From Burkholderiaceae bacterium (GTDB taxonomy: Bacteria > Pseudomonadota > Gammaproteobacteria > Burkholderiales > Burkholderiaceae_C): a DNA stretch of 64,000 nucleotides. The stretch's first letter is position 1. The number at the start of each line of letters is the position of its first letter. Position numbers and translations under genes: made by a program. The stretch covers positions 386,282 through 450,281 of the forward strand of contig JACKLO010000010.1 in assembly GCA_024235915.1 (NCBI GenBank). The letters are read 5' to 3'. The notes under the pieces were generated by a model. That model ran no database searches and had not been told where the DNA came from. It saw only the letters and a list, made by a program, of their open reading frames with translations. Below are positions 15,806 to 25,161 of the stretch, one piece after another.

Positions 15806-17011
15806 ATGAAAGCCGCGCTCTTCCTGCCCTGCGCCGGCGGCGTGGAGCCCCTGCTCGCCGATGAGGTGCAGCGCGTGGCCGGTGCGCGCGCCGAAACGGC
15901 CCGCGGCGGCGTGTGGGTGCGCGGCGACGCGCGCACCGCGATGCTGCTGAACCTGGAATCGCGGCTGGCCCAACGCGTGCTGTGGCCGGTGGCCGAGGGC
16001 CGCTACCGGGACGAACACGACCTCTACCGAGCCGCACGCGAGGTGGACTGGACGGCCTGGATCACGCCGGCGCAGACGCTGCGTGTGGACGTGTCGGCCC
16101 AGCGCAGCCCGCTGACCAGCCTGAACTTCGCTGCGCTGCGCATCAAGGATGCCGTCTGCGACGCGCTGCGTGACGCCACCGGCGCGCGCCCCAGTGTCGA
16201 CACGCACCGGCCCGACCTGCCGCTGGCGCTGTTCGTCGGCCCGGAACACTTCACGCTCTATGTCGACACCTCGGGCGAAGCGCTGTTCAAGCGCGGCTGG
16301 CGCGAGGCCAAGGGCGAGGCGCCACTGAAGGAGACCCTGGCCGCGGCCATGCTGGCGGCCATCGGCTGGCAGGGCCGGGCCGAGGACGGCCCGTTGCTCG
16401 ACCCCTGCTGCGGCGCCGGCACCATCGCCGTCGAGGCGGCGCAGATCGCCTGCGGCATCGCCCCGGGTGGCCAGCGCCGCTTTGCCTTCGAGGGCCAGAT
16501 GCCGTTTCGCAGCCACCAGGCCGCATGGCGCGATCTCAAGCGCGCCGCCCAGGCGCGGGTGCGGCCCAGCCCGGTGCCGATCTTCGCCGGCGACGTGAGC
16601 TTCCGCATGACCGACTTCGCCACCCGCAACGCCGAGCGGGCCGGTGTCAAGGCGGCCATCGAGTTCAAGACCATGGACGCGCTGCAACGCCCGCCGCCCA
16701 TGCCCGCTGGCACGATCCTGATGAACCCCCCCTACGGCGAGCGCATCGCGCCGAAAGGCCAGGGCCAGGGCGGTGGCCGGGTCACGCGCGAGGCCTTCGA
16801 AGGGGGCGGCAGTGCGGGCGAGTTCTTCGCGGCGCTGGCCACCCACTGGAAGCACCACTACCCCGGCTGGACCGCGTGGCTGCTGAGCCCGGAAATGAAG
16901 CTCCCGGGCCTGATGCGGCTGAAGGAAAGCCGCCGCGTGCCGATGTGGAACGGGCCGATTGAATGCCGCCTGTTCCGCTTCGACCTCGTGGCGGGCCGCC
17001 ACGACGCCTGA
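15806..17011 (+). CDS. THUMP-domain class I SAM-dependent RNA methyltransferase (RlmL N-terminal-half type)
   Basis: A 401-residue methyltransferase. The N-terminal THUMP-type RNA-binding region spans about residues 1-155. The Rossmann methyltransferase domain has LLDPCCGAGTIAVEAA (SAM binding, about 195-210) and the catalytic NPPYGER near residue 310, characteristic of N2-guanine methylation of 23S rRNA (m2G2445, RlmL). It lacks the second RlmK module of the E. coli fusion protein, so it is a stand-alone RlmL-type enzyme. The start at 15806 is supported by AAGGGGG upstream. It is divergent from the PEP-CTERM gene. Confidence 0.9.
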   Translation: MKAALFLPCAGGVEPLLADEVQRVAGARAETARGGVWVRGDARTAMLLNLESRLAQRVLWPVAEGRYRDEHDLYRAAREVDWTAWITPAQTLRVDVSAQRSPLTSLNFAALRIKDAVCDALRDATGARPSVDTHRPDLPLALFVGPEHFTLYVDTSGEALFKRGWREAKGEAPLKETLAAAMLAAIGWQGRAEDGPLLDPCCGAGTIAVEAAQIACGIAPGGQRRFAFEGQMPFRSHQAAWRDLKRAAQARVRPSPVPIFAGDVSFRMTDFATRNAERAGVKAAIEFKTMDALQRPPPMPAGTILMNPPYGERIAPKGQGQGGGRVTREAFEGGGSAGEFFAALATHWKHHYPGWTAWLLSPEMKLPGLMRLKESRRVPMWNGPIECRLFRFDLVAGRHDA

Positions 17012-17044
17012 GCCGGCCCGTTCACCGGGGCTTCAGGCCACCTG

Positions 17045-17072
17045 GGCAGGATCCGGTCACCGGAATCCTGCC
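17045..17072. terminator. Hairpin between the RNA methyltransferase and dedA genes
   Basis: GGCAGGATCCGG and CCGGAATCCTGCC are complementary except for one bulged base, around a three-base loop. The hairpin sits 34 bases after the methyltransferase stop and 24 bases before dedA. No T-run follows, so termination is uncertain; it could instead be a processing or attenuation structure. Confidence 0.35.
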
Positions 17073-17095
17073 GTCCCACCGAACCGGCCCGATCG

Positions 17096-17755
17096 ATGCT
17101 GACAACCCTGATTCAACTGCTGACCGCCCTGGACCAGACCCTGGCCCAATGGGTGGCCGCCTACGGCGCCTGGGCGCTGGCTGCGGTCGCGCTGATCGTC
17201 TTCGCCGAGACCGGCCTGGTGGTCACCCCCTTCCTGCCCGGGGATTCCCTGCTGTTCGTGATGGGCATGGTCGGCGCCGCGGCGGGCATCGACCCCTGGC
17301 TGACTGTCGCCGTGCTGTGGGCCGCCGCGGTGGCCGGTGACGCGGTGAATTTCGAAGTCGGGCGGCATGCCGCGCCGCGCGTGCTGGGCTGGCTGCAGGG
17401 GCGCTGGCTGCGGCCGCAGCACGTGCAGGCCACCGAGGCCTACTTCGAGCGCTTCGGCCGCGCCACCATCGTCATCGCGCGCTTCGTGCCCGTGGTGCGC
17501 ACGCTGGCGCCCTTCCTGGCCGGCGCCGCGCGCATGCCCTACCGCGCGTTCGCGGCCTTCAACATCGTCGGCGGCGGCCTCTGGGTGGGCTCGCTGGTGG
17601 TAGCCGGGCGGCTGTTGGGTGACCGGCCCTGGGTGCGGGCGCACCTCAGCCTCGTCACCCTGGGCATCGTGGCCCTGTCGTTGCTGCCGCTGGCCCATGC
17701 GGCCTGGAACGTGCGCCGCGTGCGCCGTCAGGCCTCGGGCTCCCAAAGGGCCTGA
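17096..17755 (+). CDS. DedA-family inner-membrane protein
   Basis: A 219-residue polytopic membrane protein of the DedA/SNARE-associated (VTT) family, linked to undecaprenyl-phosphate or phospholipid flipping and to membrane homeostasis. Family motifs present are FAETGLVVTPFLPGDSLLF (about residues 36-54), a conserved GDAVNFEVGR, and the amphipathic RFVPVVRTLAPFLAGAARM (about 126-144). Five to six hydrophobic segments are visible. The acidic and arginine residues of the family are conserved. It is convergent with the YidB gene. Confidence 0.93.
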   Translation: MLTTLIQLLTALDQTLAQWVAAYGAWALAAVALIVFAETGLVVTPFLPGDSLLFVMGMVGAAAGIDPWLTVAVLWAAAVAGDAVNFEVGRHAAPRVLGWLQGRWLRPQHVQATEAYFERFGRATIVIARFVPVVRTLAPFLAGAARMPYRAFAAFNIVGGGLWVGSLVVAGRLLGDRPWVRAHLSLVTLGIVALSLLPLAHAAWNVRRVRRQASGSQRA

Positions 17756-17777
17756 GGCCCACCGGGCCGCAGCCTCA
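17753..17777. terminator. Inverted repeat between convergent dedA and yidB
   Basis: TGAGGC and GCCTCA flank a 13-base GC-rich loop and include the stop codons of both convergent genes. The loop itself holds GGGCC/GGCCC complementarity. There is no U-tract; termination is possible only by structure. Confidence 0.25.
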
Positions 17778-18173
17778 GCGCAGCAGCGACCCCAGCAGGG
17801 CGCCGAGGTCCTGCCCCCCACCCATCGATGGCAGCTGACCCCCGGGCGAGAGCTTGTCCACCGCCTGCGGCAGCATCTGCGCCAGCTGGCCGGCCAGGTC
17901 GCCCTGGCCCATGCCGAACTGACGGGCCAGCTGGCCGAGCAGGTCGCCGCCCAGGGCACCTTCCAACTGCCCGGCCGACACGGACTGGTTCGGCCCTGTG
18001 GACACCCAGGAGGCCGCGGCTTCGGCCAACCCGCCCTGCTGCAGCTTGGCCATCAGGCCTTCCAGACCCCCCGCCTGCTGGACCAGGGCCATCACCAGGC
18101 GCATCAGGTCCGGCTGGCCACCATCACCGCCCCCACCACCGATCGCACCCACCACGGCATCGAGCAGTCCCAT
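17775..18173 (-). CDS. YidB/DUF937-family small protein
   Basis: A 132-residue Gly-, Gln- and Leu-rich soluble protein. The N-terminus MGLLDAVVGAIGG and the C-terminal LPQAVDKLSPGGQLPSMGG followed by LGALLGSLL are typical of the YidB/DUF937 family, whose function is unknown. A very strong ribosome site (AGGAGGTG) lies just before ATG 18173, so high expression is likely. It shares its strand with rsmE but is separated from it by a hairpin. Confidence 0.85.
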   Translation of the reverse strand: MGLLDAVVGAIGGGGGDGGQPDLMRLVMALVQQAGGLEGLMAKLQQGGLAEAAASWVSTGPNQSVSAGQLEGALGGDLLGQLARQFGMGQGDLAGQLAQMLPQAVDKLSPGGQLPSMGGGQDLGALLGSLLR

Positions 18174-18204
18174 GTGCACCTCCTGTGTGTCCAAAGACCT
18201 CGAT

Positions 18205-18240
18205 GCTAAGCGGCCCACGGGCCCGAACGGCCGGCTTAGC
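18205..18240 (-). terminator. Hairpin after rsmE
   Basis: GCTAAGCGGCC and GGCCGGCTTAGC pair with one bulge around a GC-rich loop. The structure overlaps the rsmE stop and separates rsmE from yidB on the minus strand. No U-run follows, so confidence is low. Confidence 0.35.
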
Positions 18241-19000
18241 CGGCCACCAGCAAGGCCAGTGCGGCCAACGGCGCCGTCTCGGCGCGCAGCACCCGCGGGC
18301 CCAGCGACAGCGGGCGCGCGCCGGCTGATGCGGCACGGGCAAGTTCGGCGTCGGTGAGGCCGCCTTCGGGGCCGCTGAGCAGCCAGATCGCGCCGCCTGC
18401 TTCGCCGGCGCCACGCAGCGCCGCAGCACCGGCCGCGCCCGGCGCCAGGCTCAGCACCCAACCGCATGTGGCGTCGACGGCTCCCGACGTGCCAGCACCG
18501 CTGGCGGCAGCCGGCAGCGCGTCAGCCGCCGCCAGTGCACGCACCGGGTGCAGCAGCGGCACCTGCGTGCGGCCGCACTGCTCGGCAGCGGCCACGGCCA
18601 CCGCCTGCCAATGCGCGCGCTTGCGCTCCGCGCGTTCACCGTCCAGGCGCAGCACCGAACGTTCGGTGACCAGCGGGCGGATCTCGGCCACGCCCAGTTC
18701 CGTGGCCTTCTCCACCAGCCAGTCCATGCGGTCGTTGGCCGGCATGCCCACGGCGAGCGTCACCGCGCAGCGGGCCTCGCGGTTCACCGGGTCGTGGGCC
18801 TCGAGCTCGACCACCACCTGCGAACGGCCCATCTGGCGCACGCGTGCGGCCCATTCGCCGCCGCGGCCGTCGAACAGCGTGAGTGCATCGCCAGGTTGCA
18901 GGCGGCGCACCTGCACATGGCGGGCCGGGCCGGGGGGCAGATCCAGCACCTGGCCGGCGGCCAGCGGTGCCGGCGCGTCGACGAACAGGCGCAGGGTCAC
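18236..19000 (-). CDS. rsmE: 16S rRNA (uracil(1498)-N(3))-methyltransferase
   Basis: A 254-residue RsmE-family SPOUT methyltransferase that modifies U1498 of 16S rRNA. There is an N-terminal PUA-like RNA-binding domain (about residues 1-75). The trefoil-knot SPOUT domain has KATELGVAEIRPLVTERS (about 102-119), the SAM-binding LLSGPEGGLTDAEL, and SLGPRVLRAETAPLAAL near the C-terminus. The start is GTG at 19000; no in-frame ATG gives a complete PUA domain. It is 22 bases downstream of the acyl-CoA ligase gene on the same strand. Confidence 0.95.
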   Translation of the reverse strand: MTLRLFVDAPAPLAAGQVLDLPPGPARHVQVRRLQPGDALTLFDGRGGEWAARVRQMGRSQVVVELEAHDPVNREARCAVTLAVGMPANDRMDWLVEKATELGVAEIRPLVTERSVLRLDGERAERKRAHWQAVAVAAAEQCGRTQVPLLHPVRALAAADALPAAASGAGTSGAVDATCGWVLSLAPGAAGAAALRGAGEAGGAIWLLSGPEGGLTDAELARAASAGARPLSLGPRVLRAETAPLAALALLVAG

Positions 19001-19022
19001 GAGGGGCGGAAACGAACGGGGG

Positions 19023-20696
19023 TCAGGCGGCGTCGCGCAGTTCGCGCCGCAGGATCTTACCCACCGTCGTCTTCGGCAGCTCGCTGCGGAACTCCACGAG
19101 CTTGGGCCGCTTGTAGCCGGTGAGGTTGGCTTCGCAGTAGGCGCGGATGTCGTGCTCGGTGACGGCCGGGTCCTGCTTGACGACGATGACCTTCACCGCC
19201 TCGCCGGCCTTGGCGTCGGGGATGCCGACCGCTGCGCATTCCAGCACGCCGGGCATCTGGGTGATGACGTCCTCGACCTCGTTGGGGTACACGTTGAAGC
19301 CGCTGACGAGGATCATGTCCTTCTTGCGGTCGACAATGCGCAGCCAGCCGCGTTCGTCCACGGTGCCGATGTCGCCGGTGCGGAAGAAGCCGTCGGCGGT
19401 CATCACCTTGGCGGTCTCGTCGGGCCGCTGCCAGTACCCCGCCATCACCTGTGGCCCGCGGATGGCGATCTCGCCGGGGGTGCCTGCCGGCACGGGGCGC
19501 CCTTCGTCGTCGAGCAGGACCACGTCGGTACCCGGCAGCGGCAGGCCGATGGTGCCAGTGAAGCTGGTGCTGTCCACCGGGTTGCAGGTGGCCGACGGGC
19601 TGGTCTCCGACAGACCGTAACCCTCGACGATGGGGCAGCCGGTGGTTTCCAGCCACAGGCGTGCGGTGGCGCTTTGCACCGCCATGCCTCCGCCGACGCA
19701 GACCTTCAGCGCGCTGAAGTCCACGCTGCCGATGTCGGGGTGATGCGCCAGGGCCTGGAACAGCGTGTTCACGGCCGGCAGGCTGTGAAACGGCTGCGCC
19801 GCCAGCGCCTTGATCGTGGCCGGCAGGTCGCGCGGATTCGGGATCAGCACGTTCAGCCCGCCCATCCTGAACCCCAGCAGCAGGCAGGTGGTGAAGGCGA
19901 AGATGTGGTACAGCGGCAGGGCACAGATGCCCACATGCTGTTCGCCCGGGGCCAGCCGCGCCAGCGCCGGCTGGTTCCAGGCTTCGGACTGCAGCACGTT
20001 GGCCACCAAGTGGCGGTGCAGCAGCACCGCGCCCTTGCTGACACCGGTGGTGCCGCCGGTGTACTGCAGCACGGCGATGTCGTCAGGCCCGACGGTCGGT
20101 GCCAGGAAGCTGCTGCGCCGGCCGATGGCCAGCGCATCGCGCCAGCGTGTGGCCTCCGGCAGCCGGAAGGCCGGCACCAGGTGCTTGACTCGGCGCACCA
20201 CGTGGTTGACCACGGCACCCTTGATCGACCCCAGCATGTCGCCCATGCTGGCCAGCAGCACCGACTTCGTCGGCACCCGCGGCAACACCTGCTCCAGGGT
20301 GGCCGCAAAGTTTTCCAGGATGACGATGGCGCGCGCGCCGGAATCCTTGAGCTGGTGCTCCAGCTCACGCGCCGTGTACAGCGGGTTGACGTTGACCACC
20401 ACCAGCCCGGCGCGCAGCACCGCGGCCACGGCCACCGCGTACTGCGGCACGTTGGGCATCATCAGCGCCACGCGGTCGCCGCGCGCCAGGCCCTGGGCCT
20501 GCAGCCAGGCGGCCAGCGCGCGCGCATCGGCGTCCAGCTGCGCGTAGCGCACGTCCTGGCCCATGAAGCGCAGCGCCGGCCGGTCGGCATGGCGTGCGAA
20601 GCTCTCGTCCAGCAGCGCCTGCAGCGAGGTGTACGCCTGCACGTCCACCGCCGCCGGCACCCCGGGCGGATACTGCTGCAGCCAGGGCCTGTCCAT
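19023..20696 (-). CDS. fadD: Long-chain fatty acid-CoA ligase (AMP-binding enzyme)
   Basis: A 557-residue acyl-adenylate synthetase that activates fatty acids to acyl-CoA. The P-loop-like motif is YTGGTTGVSKGA (near residue 207). VEGYGLSETSP, the GYWQRPDET segment, the FRTGDIG motif and the C-terminal catalytic PKTTVGKILRRELR are all present. ATG 20696 follows GAGGAGAGG, which favours this start over longer alternatives. It lies 110 bases downstream of the restriction operon but is an ordinary chromosomal gene. Chain-length preference cannot be told. Confidence 0.92.
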   Translation of the reverse strand: MDRPWLQQYPPGVPAAVDVQAYTSLQALLDESFARHADRPALRFMGQDVRYAQLDADARALAAWLQAQGLARGDRVALMMPNVPQYAVAVAAVLRAGLVVVNVNPLYTARELEHQLKDSGARAIVILENFAATLEQVLPRVPTKSVLLASMGDMLGSIKGAVVNHVVRRVKHLVPAFRLPEATRWRDALAIGRRSSFLAPTVGPDDIAVLQYTGGTTGVSKGAVLLHRHLVANVLQSEAWNQPALARLAPGEQHVGICALPLYHIFAFTTCLLLGFRMGGLNVLIPNPRDLPATIKALAAQPFHSLPAVNTLFQALAHHPDIGSVDFSALKVCVGGGMAVQSATARLWLETTGCPIVEGYGLSETSPSATCNPVDSTSFTGTIGLPLPGTDVVLLDDEGRPVPAGTPGEIAIRGPQVMAGYWQRPDETAKVMTADGFFRTGDIGTVDERGWLRIVDRKKDMILVSGFNVYPNEVEDVITQMPGVLECAAVGIPDAKAGEAVKVIVVKQDPAVTEHDIRAYCEANLTGYKRPKLVEFRSELPKTTVGKILRRELRDAA

Positions 20697-20805
20697 TGTC
20701 GGCACGTCCTCTCCTCGCGGCCGATTTTCGGCAGCGGGGGGGCGGGGTGCCATCAGGGGATTCGATAGCGGGTGCGGCGTCCGCACGAGGCCCGCGCACG
20801 CGGGG

Positions 20806-23571
20806 TCAGGCCAGCGCGGCGTCAATCTGCTGGCCGACGTTCATGCCGCGCTCCAGCTGGTAGAGCATCGAGAACACCGCGCGGCCGGCGCTGCGCTCGG
20901 CCCAAACCTGGCCAACCGCCCCCTTCTCGATTTCCTTCGGCATGGTGCGCAGGTGAGCGCCCTTGTACTCCGCCACGAAGATCCGGCCGTCGTCCAGCTC
21001 GCACACGAAGTCCGGGTAGAACCGGCCCGACGAGGTCGGTAGCCAGAAGGCGTGTTCCGGCTCCGACTCCAGGTTGCGCACCCAGCGTTTCACGCGCGGG
21101 TGCGTCTCGATAGCCACCGCGCACAGCCATTCCTCCGACCCGTCTTCGAGATCGGCGATGACCGGATAGAAGTGCTTGGGCATGCGGAACTTGCCCGTGT
21201 AACGCCGGTTGCCCGGCACCGGGTAGGCCGCCGGGTCGAAGCGGAACTCGAACGCCGGCCCCGCATCCAGCGCCCAGCCGCCGTCCAGTACCAGCTGCCG
21301 GAACGCCGTGCGGCCGGCCGCCTCGCGCAGCTCGGCGATGCGCAGCGCCAGCCGCTGCACCAGCGGGTGCTGGTGCCGCACCAGCTGCGCCAGCGGCAGG
21401 CGCTTGTCGTGCAGCAGGTGGTTCACGCAGGCCAGCGTGAAGGCGCGCAGCTGCGCCGGTGTCACGTCGCGTGCCGCATTGCGTGCCGGGTGCTGCAGTT
21501 CCGCCGCCAGCCAGCGTGCCAGGTCCTCGGGGCGCGCTGTGGTCTCCACGGCGTCCAGCGGCAGCTGCACTTGTTCATCGCGCCGCACGCGCGTGTGTTC
21601 GCCGTCCAGGTAGACCGACCAGGCCGTGCCCTGCTCCACCATCGCGAAGCCTTCGATGTCGATCGGTGCGGCCAGCAGGTCCAGCGTTACCGTCTCGCGC
21701 ACCGCCTCCACTTCCAGCAGCGCCAGCGGCATCTGCTCGCCGCCCTCGGCACCGGGCGGCCGGTAGGCCAGGCGCGGGACGGGCGCAAACACCTCGCCGC
21801 GGCTGGCCGGTGCCATCGCGCCGGCCACCAGCGCGTTGTGCCGGTCTAGCTGCTGCTGAGTGCCCACGCGCAGGCGCTTGGGCTGCGCCTGCACCAGGGC
21901 CTCGGCCAGCGCTTCGCCCACGGCGCCTTCCACGCGCACACGTTGGCGATCGCCGTCTTCGCTCACCTGTGCGGCGCCCGCTGCCACTGCCGCCTGCACC
22001 GCCTCTGGCAACGGCTTGCCGGCGGGCAGGTCCACGGTCAGGGCCGGCAGTGGCGGCAGGGCCTTGCGGCGCACGAACAGCGGCCCGTCGTCGCGCTTGC
22101 CGTCGTCGCCCAGGGGCAGGGCCATCTGCGGCGCGATCATCGAGGCCATGTCCAGCGGGTCGAAGCCCATGCCGTCGATCAGCCGGTCGGCCAGCGCATT
22201 GGCGGCCGCACCCGTGGTGGCCTCGGTGACGTGTGCATAGGCGCGGTTGAGCGCGTCGCGCGTGCGCCTCGTGGCGTAGGGCATGCGCAGCACACGGCCC
22301 AGCAGCTGCTCGACGGCGGTGCCCGAGCGGATGGTCTGCACCGTGCACAGCACGTAGGCAAAGGGGCAGTCCCAGCCCACGCCCAGGGCCTGCACGGTGA
22401 TGATGTAGCGCACCGGGCAGTCGCGCGCCGCCAGGTCCAGGCCGTGGATCTCGCGCCGCGTGCCGGTGGCCACCTTCACCTGCGCCTCGGGCAGGCGCAG
22501 GTCCTCGATCAGGTGGGCGCGCAGCACCTCCACGTCCACCGGTTCGCCCTGGTTCTGCGCCTGGAAGAGCACGATGGGGCGGATGTAGGCGCCGGTGGCT
22601 GTCTCCTCCTCGCGGGCCTCTTCTTCCAGCAGGCGCTGCGTCTGCACCGCGTCCAGCACCGCCGCCTGCCAGCCGCGGGTGTGCTCCACCAGTGCGATCG
22701 GCATCTTGATCATGTGCTCGGCCTGCAGCTGCTGGGCCGAGACGTGGAACAGCACGTTGCTGCGCTTGGGCAGCGGCGTGGCCGTCAGCTCCAGGATCAG
22801 CGCCGGGTTCAGCCGCCTCAATGCCTCGAAGCTGCGTTCGGTCTTGGCGGTGTGCGCCTCGTCGACGATCACGTAGGGCTCGCGCATCGCCAGCCAGTTG
22901 GCCAGGCTCCAGCGCGGCTGGCCGACGAAGCGCGCCAACATGGCGCGGCCGGCCTTGCCACCTTCGTCCGCGGCGGCCACGTCGGCTTCGGTGACGAGTG
23001 CATCGGGCAGCCCGTGCAGCGCCTGCAGCCGCGCCGGCGGCTGGCCGCGAAAGTGCGGCTCGAAGGCCTCGCTGAAGGCGTAGACGTTGCGCTGGTCGGT
23101 GTCTTCCACGCGGAAGCTCTGGATCGTGGCCACCACCACCACGGCGCGCTGCTCGAAATCATGTGGCGCCAGCTGAGCCAGGCCGTCCAGGTCGCACACC
23201 ACTACCTCGTCGCCGCAGCCCTCGGCCAGCGCGGCGCGGAAGGGGTGGCCCGGCGTGGCCAGGGACTTGAGCGTCTGCTGGCGGATGGTGTCGCTGGGTA
23301 CCAGCCACAGCGCCAGCGGCTGCGGGTGGCGGCCCGGCCAGTCGCGCGCCAGCCGGCCCACGGCATGTGCCGCCAGCAGGGTCTTGCCGCCGCCGGTGGG
23401 GATGCGCAGGCAGACGCAGGGCACCTCGCCGAAGGGTTCGGCCTGGTAGCCGTAGCCGCCTGTGAGCTCGCTGAACGCACCGGCCGCGCCGCGCGTGGCG
23501 GCGCTGGCCAGGTAGCGCTGCAGGGCGGCCAGGGCCTGGGTCTGGTAGTGCTTGAGCGCGAGGGTCGGCAT
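20806..23571 (-). CDS. Type III-like restriction enzyme: DEAD/DEAH helicase with C-terminal nuclease
   Basis: A 921-residue Res-type subunit. The superfamily 2 helicase core has Walker A PTGGGKT (58-64), DEAH (237-240), motif III LTATP (262-266) and a motif VI region AVEQLLGRVLRMPYA. The C-terminal end carries a PD-(D/E)XK nuclease signature, YPDF with Asp 854 and AEYK with Glu 868 and Lys 870. This is the translocating and cleaving half of a type III-like restriction-modification system. It begins 21 bases after the methyltransferase gene and is the last gene of the toxin-antitoxin-Mod-Res operon. It appears intact. Confidence 0.92.
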   Translation of the reverse strand: MPTLALKHYQTQALAALQRYLASAATRGAAGAFSELTGGYGYQAEPFGEVPCVCLRIPTGGGKTLLAAHAVGRLARDWPGRHPQPLALWLVPSDTIRQQTLKSLATPGHPFRAALAEGCGDEVVVCDLDGLAQLAPHDFEQRAVVVVATIQSFRVEDTDQRNVYAFSEAFEPHFRGQPPARLQALHGLPDALVTEADVAAADEGGKAGRAMLARFVGQPRWSLANWLAMREPYVIVDEAHTAKTERSFEALRRLNPALILELTATPLPKRSNVLFHVSAQQLQAEHMIKMPIALVEHTRGWQAAVLDAVQTQRLLEEEAREEETATGAYIRPIVLFQAQNQGEPVDVEVLRAHLIEDLRLPEAQVKVATGTRREIHGLDLAARDCPVRYIITVQALGVGWDCPFAYVLCTVQTIRSGTAVEQLLGRVLRMPYATRRTRDALNRAYAHVTEATTGAAANALADRLIDGMGFDPLDMASMIAPQMALPLGDDGKRDDGPLFVRRKALPPLPALTVDLPAGKPLPEAVQAAVAAGAAQVSEDGDRQRVRVEGAVGEALAEALVQAQPKRLRVGTQQQLDRHNALVAGAMAPASRGEVFAPVPRLAYRPPGAEGGEQMPLALLEVEAVRETVTLDLLAAPIDIEGFAMVEQGTAWSVYLDGEHTRVRRDEQVQLPLDAVETTARPEDLARWLAAELQHPARNAARDVTPAQLRAFTLACVNHLLHDKRLPLAQLVRHQHPLVQRLALRIAELREAAGRTAFRQLVLDGGWALDAGPAFEFRFDPAAYPVPGNRRYTGKFRMPKHFYPVIADLEDGSEEWLCAVAIETHPRVKRWVRNLESEPEHAFWLPTSSGRFYPDFVCELDDGRIFVAEYKGAHLRTMPKEIEKGAVGQVWAERSAGRAVFSMLYQLERGMNVGQQIDAALA

Positions 23572-23592
23572 GGGGCGGCTCCTGGCGTGGCG

Positions 23593-25137
23593 TCAGCGCG
23601 GCAGGGCGTGCGGCAGCTGGCGAAACGTGATGCCGGCCTGCGCCAGCCGCGCGTCGCCCAGTGTGCAGGCCTCGCCGTAGACCACCTTCGGCCCGTCGTG
23701 CCAGCACAGGCGTTGCAGCGCATCGAGTACCGCACTGGTGAGCACGTTGCCGGCCGCGGGCCGGCGGTCGCCCAGGATGCCGTTGTAGAGCAGGTAGAGC
23801 GCCGTGCCCTCGTGCACGCCCAGCAGCGGCGTGCCACGGCGACCCGGCGCCTCGGCGTCGTAGGCGGTGCCGGTCTCGCGCAGCCAGACGAAGGCGGCAA
23901 GGTCGGCGAAGCGCACGTCGGCGTGCAGATCGCCGTGAGCATCGAACAGCGGCGCACCCAGCTGCACGAATCGGAAGCCGCCGCCGCCTTGCCAGTCCAC
24001 GGCCTGGCTGATGCCGCCGGGTTCACCCGCGACCACCTTCTGCAGCCGCGGCAGGCAGTGGGTGACGGCGTGTTCACCCATCTCGATGCCGATCCAGCGC
24101 CGGCCCATCTTGTGTGCGACGGCGGCGGTGGTGCCGGAGCCGAGGAAGGAGTCGAGGATGAGGTCGTGCGGATGCGTCGCGATATGAAGGATGCGCTGAA
24201 GCAGCCGTTCAGGCTTTGGCGTCCCGAAACTGAGCTCTCCCTCCTGTAGCTGCATCGCCTCCTTCTTCGACTCATCGTTGTGACCCACTTCATCGCTTGG
24301 CCACCATGTCCACGGCGCCATTCCAGGCACTTCGCTCAGGTAGCGAATGATGTTGGGCTGACTCTTGTTGTCCTTGCCAAAGTAGATCCGCCCTTCTCGA
24401 TTCAGCCGCTCATACGTGGACTTCGAGATTCCCCAACAGCGGCCGACGGGTGGTCTGTGAACCGCGCCTCCTGGGGTGACTACTTCGTAGAACTGCTCTG
24501 GTGTTGCGTGACCAGCCTGCGCCGTCATGGGCACGGGTCGCCAACGACCTCTCGGATCATCGTTGGGATTTCTATAGACCTTTGCCTGGTCCTCTGTCAT
24601 CGGCACCAGGTTTCTGATGGCCTTAAATCGAAACGGATCGCGCGCATATACGAGCACGTAGTCGTGCACATCGCCTATAGCCTCGCGGTTCTCACGCGAG
24701 TACCGCTTCTGCCAGACGCAACTCGCGACGAAGTTTCCCCGCCCAAACACCTCATCCATCAACACCTTGAGGTAGTGCCCCTCGTTGTCGTCGATGGTCA
24801 CCCAGATGCTGCCGTCCTCGCGCAGAAACTCCCGCAGCAGCTGCAGCCGCGGCAGCATCATGCTCAGCCACTGGCTGTGCTCGAGGTTGTCGTCGTAGTG
24901 CTCGAAGGCGCTCTTGGTGTTGTACGGCGGGTCGATGAAGATGCACTTCACCTGCCCGCGGTAGAAGGGCAGCAGGGCCTTCAGCGCCTCCAGGTTGTCG
25001 CCCTGCACCAGCAGGTTGCCGCTGGTGGCGGCGTCGCCGAAGTGGTGGCCGGCGGCGTGCGGGCGCAGCACGCGGGTGGGCACCTGGGCAGCGGTGCGGA
25101 AGGCGGCGTCGCGGTCGAGCCAGTCGAGGGTGGGCAT
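23593..25137 (-). CDS. Site-specific adenine DNA methyltransferase (type III Mod-like)
   Basis: A 514-residue beta-class N6-adenine methyltransferase. Catalytic motif IV DPPYNT (69-74) comes before the SAM-binding motif I DSFLGSGTT (329-337), with the target-recognition segment between them (about 140-310). It methylates the recognition site and so protects host DNA, and would give specificity to the Res subunit. The bases encoding the recognition segment (24210-24720) are about 50-55 % GC in the lines counted, against about 70 % around, which is a sign of exchange. Spacing is 24 bases from the antitoxin gene and 21 from the helicase gene. Confidence 0.92.
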   Translation of the reverse strand: MPTLDWLDRDAAFRTAAQVPTRVLRPHAAGHHFGDAATSGNLLVQGDNLEALKALLPFYRGQVKCIFIDPPYNTKSAFEHYDDNLEHSQWLSMMLPRLQLLREFLREDGSIWVTIDDNEGHYLKVLMDEVFGRGNFVASCVWQKRYSRENREAIGDVHDYVLVYARDPFRFKAIRNLVPMTEDQAKVYRNPNDDPRGRWRPVPMTAQAGHATPEQFYEVVTPGGAVHRPPVGRCWGISKSTYERLNREGRIYFGKDNKSQPNIIRYLSEVPGMAPWTWWPSDEVGHNDESKKEAMQLQEGELSFGTPKPERLLQRILHIATHPHDLILDSFLGSGTTAAVAHKMGRRWIGIEMGEHAVTHCLPRLQKVVAGEPGGISQAVDWQGGGGFRFVQLGAPLFDAHGDLHADVRFADLAAFVWLRETGTAYDAEAPGRRGTPLLGVHEGTALYLLYNGILGDRRPAAGNVLTSAVLDALQRLCWHDGPKVVYGEACTLGDARLAQAGITFRQLPHALPR

Positions 25138-25161
25138 GGGTGGCGTTGACGTGCGGCGTGC

